In this document: piece by piece, positions 27,262 to 35,857 of the stretch
Layout: every line of letters starts with the position of its first letter
How positions within the stretch are numbered: the first letter of the stretch is position 1
Origin: an uncultured Bacteroidota bacterium
Lineage (GTDB): Bacteria > Bacteroidota > Bacteroidia > Chitinophagales > Chitinophagaceae
Assembly (NCBI GenBank): GCA_903929425.1
Contig: CAIYUO010000027.1
Coordinates: forward strand, 1 to 49,953
Length of the DNA stretch: 49,953 bases
Direction of reading: 5' to 3'
Position numbers and translations under genes: made by a program
The notes under the pieces: generated by a model
The model's database searches: none
The model's input: the letters and a program-made list of their open reading frames with translations, nothing else
What the model was told of the DNA's origin: nothing

Positions 27262-27726
27262 TTATCTTTTTAGTAATCGCTTGATTTCCTTGTCAACGTC
27301 GCGATTTTTGATGGTTTCGCGTTTGTCAAATTCTTTTTTACCTTTTCCTATACCAATCTCTAATTTGGCGTAATGCTTTTCATTGAAGAATATTCTCAAC
27401 GGCACAATGGTAAAACCTTTTTCTTTTACCTTTCCTTCAATCTTTTTTAACTCTCTTTTCTCTAACAATAATTTTCGATCATGCACTTCAATGTGATTAT
27501 TAGCAGACCCATGTGTGTAAGCATTTATGTATAAGCTTCGAACCCATAATTCCCCACGATCAAAAAAACAAAAGGAGTCATTAAAACTAACTTTCCCTTC
27601 GCGTATGGACTTTACTTCAGTCCCAAGCAATACCATCCCAGCAACATATTTATCCTCTATGTTGTAATTAAAATAGGCCTGCCTATTGTTTAATTCTTTT
27701 GCTGCTATTGCTTTTGATTTCGCCAT
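27262..27726 (-). CDS. smpB: SsrA-binding protein SmpB
   Basis: 154-aa partner of tmRNA in rescue of stalled ribosomes. NRQAYFNYNIEDKYVAGMVL, TEVKSIREGKVSFNDSF and the basic tail (KGKKEFDKRETIKNRDVDKEI) are diagnostic. The ATG giving MAKSKAIAAK is chosen; an in-frame upstream start would translate through a hairpin. That hairpin fills the leader and ends in T6 right at the ATG. No tmRNA gene is in the window. Confidence 0.95.
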   Translation of the reverse strand: MAKSKAIAAKELNNRQAYFNYNIEDKYVAGMVLLGTEVKSIREGKVSFNDSFCFFDRGELWVRSLYINAYTHGSANNHIEVHDRKLLLEKRELKKIEGKVKEKGFTIVPLRIFFNEKHYAKLEIGIGKGKKEFDKRETIKNRDVDKEIKRLLKR

Positions 27727-27732
27727 AAAAAA

Positions 27733-27754
27733 GTCCCAGTCTCTCGGCTGGGAC
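27733..27754 (-). terminator. hairpin plus T6 in the smpB leader (terminator or attenuator)
   Basis: On the minus strand GTCCCAG / CTGGGAC form a 7-bp stem with an 8-nt loop, followed by six T and then the smpB ATG. It could end the accD transcript or act in the smpB leader. Confidence 0.6.
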
Positions 27755-27756
27755 AA

Positions 27757-27764
27757 CAAAAGTA
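27757..27764 (-). promoter_or_regulatory. -7 box of smpB
   Basis: TACTTTTG lies just upstream of the hairpin and ends 30 nt before the smpB ATG. Initiation about 5 nt downstream would place the hairpin at the 5' end of the mRNA. Confidence 0.5.
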
Positions 27765-27816
27765 GTATAAGTAACGCTAGTTCCGAAATCGAAATACTAA
27801 GTTCACTTCGTACCTA

Positions 27817-28734
27817 TTAGTTTCTGAACATATAAGCTAATTCCGCTAACTTATTCTTCAATTCCTTTCGGTCAATTATAAAATCAAGAAATCCATGTTC
27901 CAATAAAAATTCACTACGTTGAAACCCTGGAGGTAAGTCTTTTTTTATTGTTTCTTTAATAACCCTTGGCCCAGCAAATCCAATTAAGGCTCCTGGTTCA
28001 GCTATATTCAAATCACCAAGCATACCAAAGCTCGCTGATATACCTCCAAAAGTAGGATCTGTTAATAAGGATATGAATGGCAATTTTGCATCACTTAATT
28101 GTGATAGTTTACCACTAGTTTTTGCTAATTGCATTAAGCTATATGCACTTTCCATCATCCTTGCGCCCCCACTTTTACTGATCACTAAAAATGGTAATTT
28201 GTGAGCAATACAATAATCTACTGCCCGACTAAATTTTTCACCCATTACACTACCTAATGATCCTCCAATGAATTCAAAATCCATACAGGCAACTACAAAT
28301 GCTTCGCCATTCATTTTTCCAACACCCACTCTCATGGAGTCTTTCAAATCAGTTTTTGAATGAATTTCGTCTAACCTTTTTTGGTAATTTTTGAGGTCTG
28401 TAAAATTTAAGGCGTCTTTACTTACTATGTTATCAAATAAAACATCATAGGACTGCTCGTCAAACAATATTTCAAAATATTCTTCACTTCCAATACGATG
28501 GTGGTGTTTACACTTTGTACAGATGTATAAATTTTCTTTTAGTTCTGCACTTGTACTTATATGATTACAAGATGGACACTTTGACCATAATCCTTCAGGG
28601 GTTTCTTTTTTATCAGCAGTTGGAGTAGTGATACCTCTTTTAATTCTTTTAAACCATCTAGGTTTTCCAGTTTCATTACTGCTAGTTTCTTCGCCAGTTA
28701 AATTCACTTCAATATCTTCTTCTCTGTTTCTCAT
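27817..28734 (-). CDS. accD: acetyl-CoA carboxylase carboxyltransferase subunit beta
   Basis: 305-aa subunit that, with AccA, moves the carboxyl group from biotin to acetyl-CoA, giving malonyl-CoA for fatty acid synthesis. The zinc ribbon is Cys53, Cys56, Cys72 and Cys75 (CPSC ... CTKC). The crotonase-fold body shows GARMMESAYSLMQLAKT and FGMLGDLNIAEPGALIGFAGPRVI. The first 45 residues are a charged extension. It follows fbaA by 31 nt, with no promoter box between, so cotranscription is likely. Confidence 0.96.
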   Translation of the reverse strand: MRNREEDIEVNLTGEETSSNETGKPRWFKRIKRGITTPTADKKETPEGLWSKCPSCNHISTSAELKENLYICTKCKHHHRIGSEEYFEILFDEQSYDVLFDNIVSKDALNFTDLKNYQKRLDEIHSKTDLKDSMRVGVGKMNGEAFVVACMDFEFIGGSLGSVMGEKFSRAVDYCIAHKLPFLVISKSGGARMMESAYSLMQLAKTSGKLSQLSDAKLPFISLLTDPTFGGISASFGMLGDLNIAEPGALIGFAGPRVIKETIKKDLPPGFQRSEFLLEHGFLDFIIDRKELKNKLAELAYMFRN

Positions 28735-28765
28735 GGAGGGGCATTTAAGTGAGCAATAGGTGCTG

Positions 28766-29833
28766 TTATGCGTTTCGGTTGATACAGTTTAAGTCCTCGA
28801 AAGATTGTTCTAATCTTTTAATAAATGATTCTTCGCCTTTTCTTAACCAAACTCTTGGGTCGTAATATTTTTTATTTGGCTTATCAGCACCTTCAGGATT
28901 TCCTAATTGTGTTTGTAAATAGGCTTCATTCTTTTTGTAATACCCTAAAATACCTTCCCAGAAAGCCCATTGCAAATCGGTATCCAAATTCATTTTGATA
29001 GCCCCATATCCGATGGCTTCTCTAATTTGATTTTGTGGAGATCCTGATCCACCATGAAATACAAAGTATACTGGTTTAGGACCTGTGCCCAATGTTTTTT
29101 CAATATGCAATTGGCTGTTATGTAAAATTTCAGGTTTCAATTCAACATTACCAGGGCTATATACACCATGAACATTACCAAAAGCTGCAGCAACTGTAAA
29201 TAAGTTACCTACTTTACCTAGCTCGGTATAAGCATAAGCAACATGCTCAGGTTGTGTATATAATTTATCGTTTTCAATACCACTATTATCAACGCCGTCC
29301 TCCTCACCACCCGTAACACCTAGTTCAATTTCTATACCCATTCCTAATGGAGCCATGCGTTTGAAAAATTCAACAGAGGTTTGGATGTTTTCTTCTATGG
29401 GTTCTTCAGATAAATCCAACATATGTGAACTGAATAAAGGTTGACCGTGTAATTTGTGGTATTTCTCACTTTCATCAATCAATGCACTAATCCATGGTAA
29501 CCATTTTTTAGCAGCATGGTCAGTGTGTAATATCACAGGAACATCATAATACTTTGCTACCTGGTGTACATGCAATGCACCAGCAATAGCACCTTGAATA
29601 TTTGCTTGTAAATTATCATTTGGCATGCCCTTACCTGCAATAAATTGGGCACCACCATTTGAGAATTGAATTATAATTGGAGACTTTAATTTAGCAGCTG
29701 TTTCAATGGCTGCATTAATAGTATCTGTACCCGTTGTATTTACCGCTGGAATGGCAAAATTATTTGCTTTTGCATCATTGTATAAAGTTTCTAATTCTTT
29801 ACCAAATAAAACACCTGATCTGTACTTACTCAT
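28766..29833 (-). CDS. fbaA: class II fructose-bisphosphate aldolase
   Basis: 355-aa zinc aldolase of glycolysis and gluconeogenesis, class IIA by length. VILHTDHAAKK holds the catalytic Asp and zinc His (109-110); EIELGVTGGEEDGVDNSG, AAFGNVHGVY and FVFHGGSGS supply the other zinc and phosphate contacts, and IKMNLDTDLQWAFWEG is the conserved C-terminal strand. It has its own TATATTTG box and leads accD. Confidence 0.96.
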   Translation of the reverse strand: MSKYRSGVLFGKELETLYNDAKANNFAIPAVNTTGTDTINAAIETAAKLKSPIIIQFSNGGAQFIAGKGMPNDNLQANIQGAIAGALHVHQVAKYYDVPVILHTDHAAKKWLPWISALIDESEKYHKLHGQPLFSSHMLDLSEEPIEENIQTSVEFFKRMAPLGMGIEIELGVTGGEEDGVDNSGIENDKLYTQPEHVAYAYTELGKVGNLFTVAAAFGNVHGVYSPGNVELKPEILHNSQLHIEKTLGTGPKPVYFVFHGGSGSPQNQIREAIGYGAIKMNLDTDLQWAFWEGILGYYKKNEAYLQTQLGNPEGADKPNKKYYDPRVWLRKGEESFIKRLEQSFEDLNCINRNA

Positions 29834-29851
29834 AGTTAAATTATTGAATTA

Positions 29852-29859
29852 CAAATATA
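29852..29859 (-). promoter_or_regulatory. -7 box of fbaA-accD
   Basis: TATATTTG ends 18 nt before the fbaA ATG. Confidence 0.5.
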
Positions 29860-29933
29860 CAATTTATGCCCCAAAAATAGGAGGGATACACATATATTAG
29901 ACTAAAAAATTAATTGATATTAAATGCGTTGAA

Positions 29934-30908
29934 CTATAAAAATCCCTTTGACGCCATCCATTCATCATTATATACTTTACCTATATAACGGCTGCCATGA
30001 TCATGAAAAATACATACCACTAAATCGCTAGCTTTTAGCGTAGCTGATAATTGCAACAAACCTTGTAAGCAACTTCCAGCACTATAGCCACAAAACATGC
30101 CTTCTTCTTTTGCTAACCTTCTTGTCATTATTGCACCTTCTTTATCTGCTACTTGTTCAAAATGATCAATCAATGACATATCATAATTTGCAGGCACAAA
30201 GTCTTCTCCAAAACCTTCAGCTACATAGGGTTTTACATAATCCATGTCAACAATGCCCGTTTCAAAATAATGTGTTAGTAAAGAGCCTATAGGATCAATT
30301 GCCCAAATTTTAATATCGGGATTTTGTTCCTTTAAATATTTTGCTGTTCCTGTTATCGTTCCACCTGTTCCAGCGGTGCAAACTAAATGTGTTATTTTAC
30401 CTTCCGTTTGATTCCATAATTCTGGACCTGTTGTTTCATAATGTGCTAAACGATTTGCTAAATTGTCATATTGATTAAAAAAATAGGAGTTAGGAATTTC
30501 GATTGCTAGTTTTCGGGCTACTGAATAATAACTAGTAGGATCCTCAGGTGCAACATTAGTAGGACATACTATCACTTCAGCTCCAACGGCACGAAGAATA
30601 TCCATTTTTTCTTTGCTCTGTTTGTCTGTTGTAGTAAATATGCATTTATAACCTTTTACAATTGCTGCTAATGCTAAACCCATTCCTGTATTGCCACTTG
30701 TACATTCAATAATAGTACCTCCTGGCTTTAATTTTCCTTCTGCTTCAGCAACCTCCACCATTTTTAAAGCCATGCGATCCTTGATTGAATGACCAGGGTT
30801 AAAATAATCAACTTTTGCAAGTATCGTAGCAGGTAAATGCGCTGTAATCTTATTGATTTTAATTAAGGGGGTATTGCCAATGGTTTCAAGAATATTTTTA
30901 TACCACAT
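29934..30908 (-). CDS. PLP-dependent cystathionine beta-synthase / cysteine synthase family
   Basis: 324 aa, fold type II PLP enzyme. Lys43 (NPGHSIKDRMA) is the Schiff-base lysine; ECTSGNTGMGLAL and GTGGTITGTAKYL bind PLP phosphate. The end of the protein (EGFGEDFVP, TRRLAKEEGMFCGYSAGS and the WMASKGFL tail) is closer to cystathionine beta-synthase than to CysK/CysM, but there is no heme domain and no C-terminal CBS pair. It makes cysteine or cystathionine from serine or O-acetylserine; which one is inferred only. Confidence 0.85.
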   Translation of the reverse strand: MWYKNILETIGNTPLIKINKITAHLPATILAKVDYFNPGHSIKDRMALKMVEVAEAEGKLKPGGTIIECTSGNTGMGLALAAIVKGYKCIFTTTDKQSKEKMDILRAVGAEVIVCPTNVAPEDPTSYYSVARKLAIEIPNSYFFNQYDNLANRLAHYETTGPELWNQTEGKITHLVCTAGTGGTITGTAKYLKEQNPDIKIWAIDPIGSLLTHYFETGIVDMDYVKPYVAEGFGEDFVPANYDMSLIDHFEQVADKEGAIMTRRLAKEEGMFCGYSAGSCLQGLLQLSATLKASDLVVCIFHDHGSRYIGKVYNDEWMASKGFL

Positions 30909-31025
30909 AAATGTTGGTAGCGTTAATTGCTTTAGTGAAAATAAGATAAAATAATGGAATACTAAGGAATGTTAGTAATATGAAAGGGTTAATTTATTCA
31001 GAAAATTAAAGTAGCAATACAATCC

Positions 31026-31967
31026 TTATAAAGGCTCAAAGTTGCTTGTAATAATTTCGCAGAAATTAGTGTCAATCATTTTTTCTGCTAATTTAATCAT
31101 GTTGCAAAATGCTTTTGCATTACTAATACCGTGAGCAATAATTACGGGTTTATTAACGCCTAAGATGGGAGTTCCACCATAATGTTCAAAATGAAAACGA
31201 TTAAAAAATGCATCGTCACCATGGCCTTGATGCAAAGCAGCATCATACATTGCTTCGGCGGTTTTTAAAATAATATTGCCAGTGAAACCATCGCAAACAA
31301 TTACATCCGCTTTATCATTGAATAAATCTCGACCTTCCACATTGCCTACAAATTGAATTTGAGTATTTTCTTTTAAAACAGGGTAGGTTGCAAGTGCTAA
31401 TAAATTTCCTTTACCTTCTTCTTCACCCATATTTAATAATCCAACTTTTGGATTTTCAATATTTAAAATGTGCTTGGCATAAAGGTTACCTAAAATGGCA
31501 AATTGATTTAATTGCTCAGGTTTACAGTCTGCATTTAAACCAACATCAACAAGAATACCTGTTTTGCCTTCCAATTTAGGAAGTAAAGTAGCAATAGTAG
31601 GACGCAATACTCCTTTAATGGGTTTGATGCTAAACATCGCACCTACTAACATCGCCCCGGTATTTCCAGCACTTCCAAAAGCGTCAATTTTTCCTTCAGC
31701 TAACAATTGAAAACCAATTGCAATTGAAGAATTTGGTTTTTCTTTTAGGGCTTTAGTTGGGTGTTCGTGATAACCAATGATTTCAGGTGCATGTATAATA
31801 TGCAAAAAAGGTGAAGAGACCCCATGTTGTTGAAATAAGTCTTTCAACTGGGTTTCTTCACCTATGCAAAATATATTATGTTCGGAGAAGGATAGATATT
31901 GTTGAACTCCTTTTACGGCTTCCAGTGGTGCGAAATCACCACCCATCATATCAATTCCGATATTCAT
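31026..31967 (-). CDS. plsX: phosphate acyltransferase PlsX
   Basis: 313-aa enzyme that turns acyl-ACP into acyl-phosphate for phospholipid synthesis. IGIDMMGGDFAPLEAVKG at the N-terminus, GSAGNTGAMLVGA, and VCDGFTGNIILKT are diagnostic. Directly downstream of rpmF (4-nt gap), the common DUF177-rpmF-plsX arrangement. fabH, which often follows, is not next here; a PLP enzyme gene follows after 117 nt. Confidence 0.96.
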   Translation of the reverse strand: MNIGIDMMGGDFAPLEAVKGVQQYLSFSEHNIFCIGEETQLKDLFQQHGVSSPFLHIIHAPEIIGYHEHPTKALKEKPNSSIAIGFQLLAEGKIDAFGSAGNTGAMLVGAMFSIKPIKGVLRPTIATLLPKLEGKTGILVDVGLNADCKPEQLNQFAILGNLYAKHILNIENPKVGLLNMGEEEGKGNLLALATYPVLKENTQIQFVGNVEGRDLFNDKADVIVCDGFTGNIILKTAEAMYDAALHQGHGDDAFFNRFHFEHYGGTPILGVNKPVIIAHGISNAKAFCNMIKLAEKMIDTNFCEIITSNFEPL

Positions 31968-31971
31968 TAAA

Positions 31972-32166
31972 TTACGCTTTTAAAGGCGCTTTTTCTGCTA
32001 CTAGTTTACCTTTGTAGTACAATTTGCCTTCTTGAACATGGGCGCGGTGACGTACATGGATTTCTCCTGTTGTACCATCAGTGCTTAATGTTACTTCTTG
32101 TGCTACATAGTGAGTTCTTCTTTTTGCACTACGTTGTTGTGAGTGTCTGCGTTTAGGATTAGGCAT
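31972..32166 (-). CDS. rpmF: 50S ribosomal protein L32
   Basis: 64-aa basic protein with the L32 start MPNPKRRHSQQRSAKRRTHY. It lacks the CxxC zinc pair found in some L32 proteins. Between the DUF177 gene (49 nt upstream) and plsX (4 nt downstream), on one transcript. Confidence 0.97.
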   Translation of the reverse strand: MPNPKRRHSQQRSAKRRTHYVAQEVTLSTDGTTGEIHVRHRAHVQEGKLYYKGKLVAEKAPLKA

Positions 32167-32215
32167 CTCTTATGTTTTAATTTTTACTTTATATTTATTT
32201 TCTACTTCTACTTTT

Positions 32216-32767
32216 TTACTCGTCAAGTCCGTCTTTGAATTTTTCTAGTCCTTTCCACAAATTTTCATTTCTAGTTTCCAACGGAGCAGACATCAGCTTT
32301 TGTAATTCGGCCAATGCCTTTTGATTACAGGTGGATTCTCCTTTTTCATTTTCTTTACAAATGTGTTGTATTGGAAAACTTAAAGTGATAAATTCATAAA
32401 TCCAAGCTGAAATACTAAAATGACTTTCGTTACGGTCAATATAGTAGATGTCTGGATCTTCCTCTTGGCTGTTCATGGTATCTGGCTCGTCAACAAGTTT
32501 AATGATTAATTTAAACTCATCCCAAAGTTGAACGGTTAATGGATTACCACAACGATCACATTGTGAGTCCACCTTACCATCTACATCAAATTTTAATTGC
32601 ATGAAGCCTTGATGCTTATCCAATTTCATTTTGATTTTAGTATCACAATTACTAAACTCTTGAGGCCCAAAATCGACAAAGAACTTATCCTCTATATGGT
32701 ATTCGAACTCATGTTCGCCGGCCGTTAAACCTACAAATGGTATTTCAAATGTTCTGTTTTGGCCCAT
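32216..32767 (-). CDS. DUF177 / YceD family protein
   Basis: 183 aa of the YceD family, linked in bacteria to 23S rRNA accumulation. The central CDRCG (Cys70, Cys73) is typical, and a second pair (Cys137, Cys147, in HICKENEKGESTC) probably completes a metal site. Acidic overall. First gene of the rpmF-plsX operon, as in many bacteria, with a TAACTTTG box upstream. Confidence 0.9.
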   Translation of the reverse strand: MGQNRTFEIPFVGLTAGEHEFEYHIEDKFFVDFGPQEFSNCDTKIKMKLDKHQGFMQLKFDVDGKVDSQCDRCGNPLTVQLWDEFKLIIKLVDEPDTMNSQEEDPDIYYIDRNESHFSISAWIYEFITLSFPIQHICKENEKGESTCNQKALAELQKLMSAPLETRNENLWKGLEKFKDGLDE

Positions 32768-32787
32768 AACCGTACTTTAAGGGTTGG

Positions 32788-32795
32788 CAAAGTTA
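32788..32795 (-). promoter_or_regulatory. -7 box of DUF177-rpmF-plsX
   Basis: TAACTTTG ends 20 nt before the DUF177 ATG. Confidence 0.5.
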
Positions 32796-32850
32796 GTAAA
32801 ATCCAATCAAAAGACAAAGTTTATCCTAATTTTACATCATAATAACTGCT

Positions 32851-33969
32851 ATGTCTCATCAAGTAAAGATAAGTGAAAAGATGCCCTGGAGTTTCGCTTT
32901 GTATCTTTTAGGTTTAATAATCCTTGCAATAAGCTATTGGCCCTCAGCAGTAACCGCCATTTATGGCCCTTATATTTTTAAGCCCATTGCACAATTGTTG
33001 CGTTTTTTATTTGGACGAATTCCATTTTCAATAGGTGAGATTACTTATATTATAATTGTTATATTATTGATTTTCAGCTTATTAAGATGGTTATTTATAA
33101 AAAAGAATAATTTTGGTCGATTTCAATTTTGGAAACAACAATTGGTTCATATATTAAATGGACTAGTTGTATTATTTATTGTTTTTGAATTAGTATGGGG
33201 GTTGAATTATCAAAAAAAGGATCCTTCTCAAGATTTTGACTTAAAAGTGCCATTTAAATATACTGAACGTCAAATGGATAGTTTAAGCCTTTTATTGATC
33301 AATAAACTAAATTTGACTAGAACAAAATTGGGCAATTTTGACCAAAAAAAGCTTGATTTTGAGTCAATTTTGACCAAAAACGAGGTAGAATTTGCAAAAA
33401 ACACGCAAAAATGGTCATTTTTAAAATATCTAAATTCCTCCGTTAAGATGGCGATTTTTCCTAGCTGGGGGGATTATATTGGTTATACGGCCTTTTATCA
33501 ACCCTTAACGGGCGAGGCGATTGTTCGAGGCGATTTACCCAAATTAACCATGCCATTTACCATGAGTCACGAAATTGCACATCAATTGGGATATGCTTCT
33601 GAGGACCAGGCCAATTTTATAGCTTATGTGATTGGAACCGAAAGTGACGATCCACTTTTCAATTATTCAACTCAGTTGCAATTATTCACTTATGCGCAGT
33701 ATGCCCATTTGAATTTTATTGCCAAAAGAGGAGATTTTGAATTTTATAAACAAGTGGTGGAACGAAATAAAAAATTATTAAGCCCGCAGGTAATTGCAGA
33801 CCGAAAGGAAATTAAAAATTTCTTCATGCAAAAACGAGACCTACAAATTAAAGGTGCCTCGGAAATGTATAATCAATTTTTGATTTGGAATAAACAAGCA
33901 AAGGGAATTGATAGTTACAACGATGTATTGTTATGGGTGCTTGCATATAAAAGCAAAAAAAATCCTTAG
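32851..33969 (+). CDS. DUF3810 membrane protein with a gluzincin-like HExxH motif
   Basis: 372 aa. Three TM segments (about 15-35, 60-80 and 100-117) are followed by a large domain with MSHEIAHQLGYASEDQANF: His240, Glu241 and His244 form HExxH and Glu251 is a candidate third zinc ligand. The pattern fits DUF3810 proteins of Bacteroidota, a probable membrane metallopeptidase group with no known substrate. The catalytic part likely faces the periplasm. Its stop codon lies inside the terminator stem. Confidence 0.8.
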   Translation: MSHQVKISEKMPWSFALYLLGLIILAISYWPSAVTAIYGPYIFKPIAQLLRFLFGRIPFSIGEITYIIIVILLIFSLLRWLFIKKNNFGRFQFWKQQLVHILNGLVVLFIVFELVWGLNYQKKDPSQDFDLKVPFKYTERQMDSLSLLLINKLNLTRTKLGNFDQKKLDFESILTKNEVEFAKNTQKWSFLKYLNSSVKMAIFPSWGDYIGYTAFYQPLTGEAIVRGDLPKLTMPFTMSHEIAHQLGYASEDQANFIAYVIGTESDDPLFNYSTQLQLFTYAQYAHLNFIAKRGDFEFYKQVVERNKKLLSPQVIADRKEIKNFFMQKRDLQIKGASEMYNQFLIWNKQAKGIDSYNDVLLWVLAYKSKKNP

Positions 33970-33987
33970 GGTTGACTAAGGATTTTT
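33958..33987. terminator. bidirectional terminator between the DUF3810 gene and dcd
   Basis: 12-bp stem AAAAATCCTTAG / CTAAGGATTTTT, 6-nt loop. The 5' arm contains the DUF3810 stop codon; A- and T-runs serve both strands. Confidence 0.85.
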
Positions 33988-34003
33988 AAAATTATCTTTT
34001 TTA

Positions 34004-34540
34004 TTAAAATTTGTTCTTCCACATCATGCTCTCAATAGGCTTTTCAGGCTGTCCACTATATTTAGCATTTGTTTTTTTGTTGTATGCAATTTCAATTTCA
34101 CCATCCACTGGGAAATATATTAATTGACCTATTGGCATCCCCTTATAAACTCGAACGGGTTGCTTTACTGAAATTTCTAAAGTCCAATATCCGCAAAAAC
34201 CAACATCACCTTTACCTGCAGTTGCATGAATGTCAATTCCTAATCGACCAGTTGATGACTTGCCTTCTAAAAATGGAACATGTGCATGTGTTTCGGTATA
34301 TTCTAATGTTACGCCTAAATAAAAACCAGTTGGTTCTAGTACAAATCCTTCCTCCGGAATTTCAAAATAAGTAATGGTGTTATGCGCCTTGGCATCCAAT
34401 ACTTTATTATCATAGGTTGCCAACCATTTCCCCAAATGCACATCATAACTATTGCTTCCTAAATCTTTGCGATCGTATGGCTCAATTTTTATGGTTCCTT
34501 TTGCGATTTCTTCTAATATTCTAGAGTCGGATAAAATCAT
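34004..34540 (-). CDS. dcd: dCTP deaminase
   Basis: 178-aa trimeric enzyme that deaminates dCTP to dUTP in thymidylate supply. LGSNSYDVHLG near 28-37, the SSTGR nucleotide-binding motif (95-99), and GFCGYWTLEI with catalytic Glu122 are diagnostic. Whether it also has dUTPase activity cannot be told. A single gene convergent with the DUF3810 gene. Confidence 0.95.
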   Translation of the reverse strand: MILSDSRILEEIAKGTIKIEPYDRKDLGSNSYDVHLGKWLATYDNKVLDAKAHNTITYFEIPEEGFVLEPTGFYLGVTLEYTETHAHVPFLEGKSSTGRLGIDIHATAGKGDVGFCGYWTLEISVKQPVRVYKGMPIGQLIYFPVDGEIEIAYNKKTNAKYSGQPEKPIESMMWKNKF

Positions 34541-34614
34541 CTTAAATTTTTAAATGTATTTATGTTTAAATTGCGCCTGCAACTGGGGTGCAATCTAACG
34601 CAAAGCTTTTTTTT

Positions 34615-35250
34615 ATGCCTTTCTTTTATCAACAAAATATTAACGAGACCCGTCATTTGGCCATTTGGTCAATTACTGAGCCAGTTTCATTTTTTGAAAC
34701 CGATGTAAAATTAGCAGTTGATATTCAAAACGAGGAGCGAAAAGTTCAGCATTTAGCCGTTAGGTTATTGTTTAAACTCATGATGCCTGAGGCCGATTTA
34801 AATAAAATGGTGATGGCAGATAATGGAAAGCCCTATTTGCTTGGAGTGCCCTTTCATTTTTCTTTTTCCCATTGTAAGGGCTATGCAGCGGTTGCTGTTA
34901 GCGATATTGATCCAATAGGCATTGATATTGAAATAATACATCCCCGTATTTTGAAAGTGGCACATAAATTTTTAAATGAATCGGAAAAGAAGCTGATTGC
35001 CGCTTTACCTGAAGCAGCGCAATTGAATCAAATGGCTTTTTTTTGGGCAGCGAAGGAAGCCATGTATAAACAATATGAAAACTTAGGAATTGATTTTGCT
35101 AAGGATTTTAATGTGTTACAATTAGCAAATGAACAAAGCGGAATTATTCCAGCTCAAATTTTGCATAAAGGACTTAATAAAACAGTGTATTTAGACTATC
35201 ACTTTGGTGAAGATTATGTTTGTGTTACTTGCTTTTCAACTAGCCATTAA
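34615..35250 (+). CDS. 4'-phosphopantetheinyl transferase (Sfp/AcpT type)
   Basis: 211 aa from the ATG giving MPFFYQQNINE; a GTG 27 nt upstream is possible but adds a poorly conserved tail. It attaches phosphopantetheine to carrier proteins. The Mg-binding GIDIE (Asp104, Glu106) and WAAKEA (Lys147, Glu148) are intact, and FSFSHCKGY precedes them as in the Sfp family. Probably serves fatty-acid ACP; no polyketide or peptide synthase is nearby. Confidence 0.88.
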   Translation: MPFFYQQNINETRHLAIWSITEPVSFFETDVKLAVDIQNEERKVQHLAVRLLFKLMMPEADLNKMVMADNGKPYLLGVPFHFSFSHCKGYAAVAVSDIDPIGIDIEIIHPRILKVAHKFLNESEKKLIAALPEAAQLNQMAFFWAAKEAMYKQYENLGIDFAKDFNVLQLANEQSGIIPAQILHKGLNKTVYLDYHFGEDYVCVTCFSTSH

Positions 35251-35327
35251 TCATACTTGGTTATGAGTATTGTCATAATTAATACATTTTAATTATTGTC
35301 ACTTTAACATACAACAAATAATGTGTT

Positions 35328-35756
35328 ATGTTAGACGACAATAAATATAAGTACTTGGTGCTATTACTTAGTGCGAAAGAAGTTCACTTATATCTTTATG
35401 ATAAAGTGAAATTTGAAAAAATTAAGCTAAGTACTGCAGACGCTATAGTTGCTTATGAAAGAGATATGCCTGGGCGAATGAGTCAGTTTGCCGATGAATC
35501 AGCGCACAAAGAAATTTTGATTAATAAATTTTTACATCATATAGATGTAGCGTTAGGAGAAGTTTTGAATCATTACCCTAATGTTCCCTTATTTATTTTA
35601 GGCACTAAAAAAATTACGGGCCATTTCAATCAACTTTCTAAGCACGTGAAATCAGTGACGGAATATATTGATGGAAACTACAATGAAAGTACTTTGCATG
35701 AGTTGAAAGAGAAACTAGCACATCATATACTTGCGTTGGATTTTGTAAAAGATTAG
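35328..35756 (+). CDS. stand-alone BaeRF-like domain protein (tentative)
   Basis: 142 aa. KYLVLLLSAKEVHLYLYDK, a HxxIDxxL helix and PLFILGTKKITGHFNQLSKH follow the pattern of the eRF1-like middle domain in bacterial BaeRF proteins linked to ribosome hibernation or release. Those are normally 350-400 aa; here only one domain is present, with a complete start and stop and no sign of frameshift. There is no TM segment. A terminator lies in the repeat just downstream. The similarity is by pattern and remains unproven. Confidence 0.5.
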   Translation: MLDDNKYKYLVLLLSAKEVHLYLYDKVKFEKIKLSTADAIVAYERDMPGRMSQFADESAHKEILINKFLHHIDVALGEVLNHYPNVPLFILGTKKITGHFNQLSKHVKSVTEYIDGNYNESTLHELKEKLAHHILALDFVKD

Positions 35757-35757
35757 C

Positions 35758-35817
35758 TCGCTGATCTCATTAGTGACGCGTACCCAAAGCCTTTTAACTA
35801 AATGCGTTGCATTTAGT
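35758..35817. repeat. 60-bp direct repeat, copy 1
   Basis: Matches copy 2 at 58 of 60 positions, exactly 100 bp away. It begins TCGCTGATCTCA and ends in the inverted pair ACTAAATGC / GCATTTAGT. Confidence 0.9.
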
Positions 35818-35826
35818 ATTTTTTTT
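35797..35826 (+). terminator. terminator formed by repeat copy 1
   Basis: 9-bp stem ACTAAATGC / GCATTTAGT, 3-nt loop, then A and eight T. It ends the transcript of the BaeRF-like gene. Confidence 0.75.
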
Positions 35827-35857
35827 AAATCAAATTGAGGAGATCAGCTCATTTCAT

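Noticed and set aside
27262..27830. tmRNA gene next to smpB
   Set aside because: No tRNA-like ends or tag reading frame seen; the flanking stretches are coding or hold only the leader hairpin.
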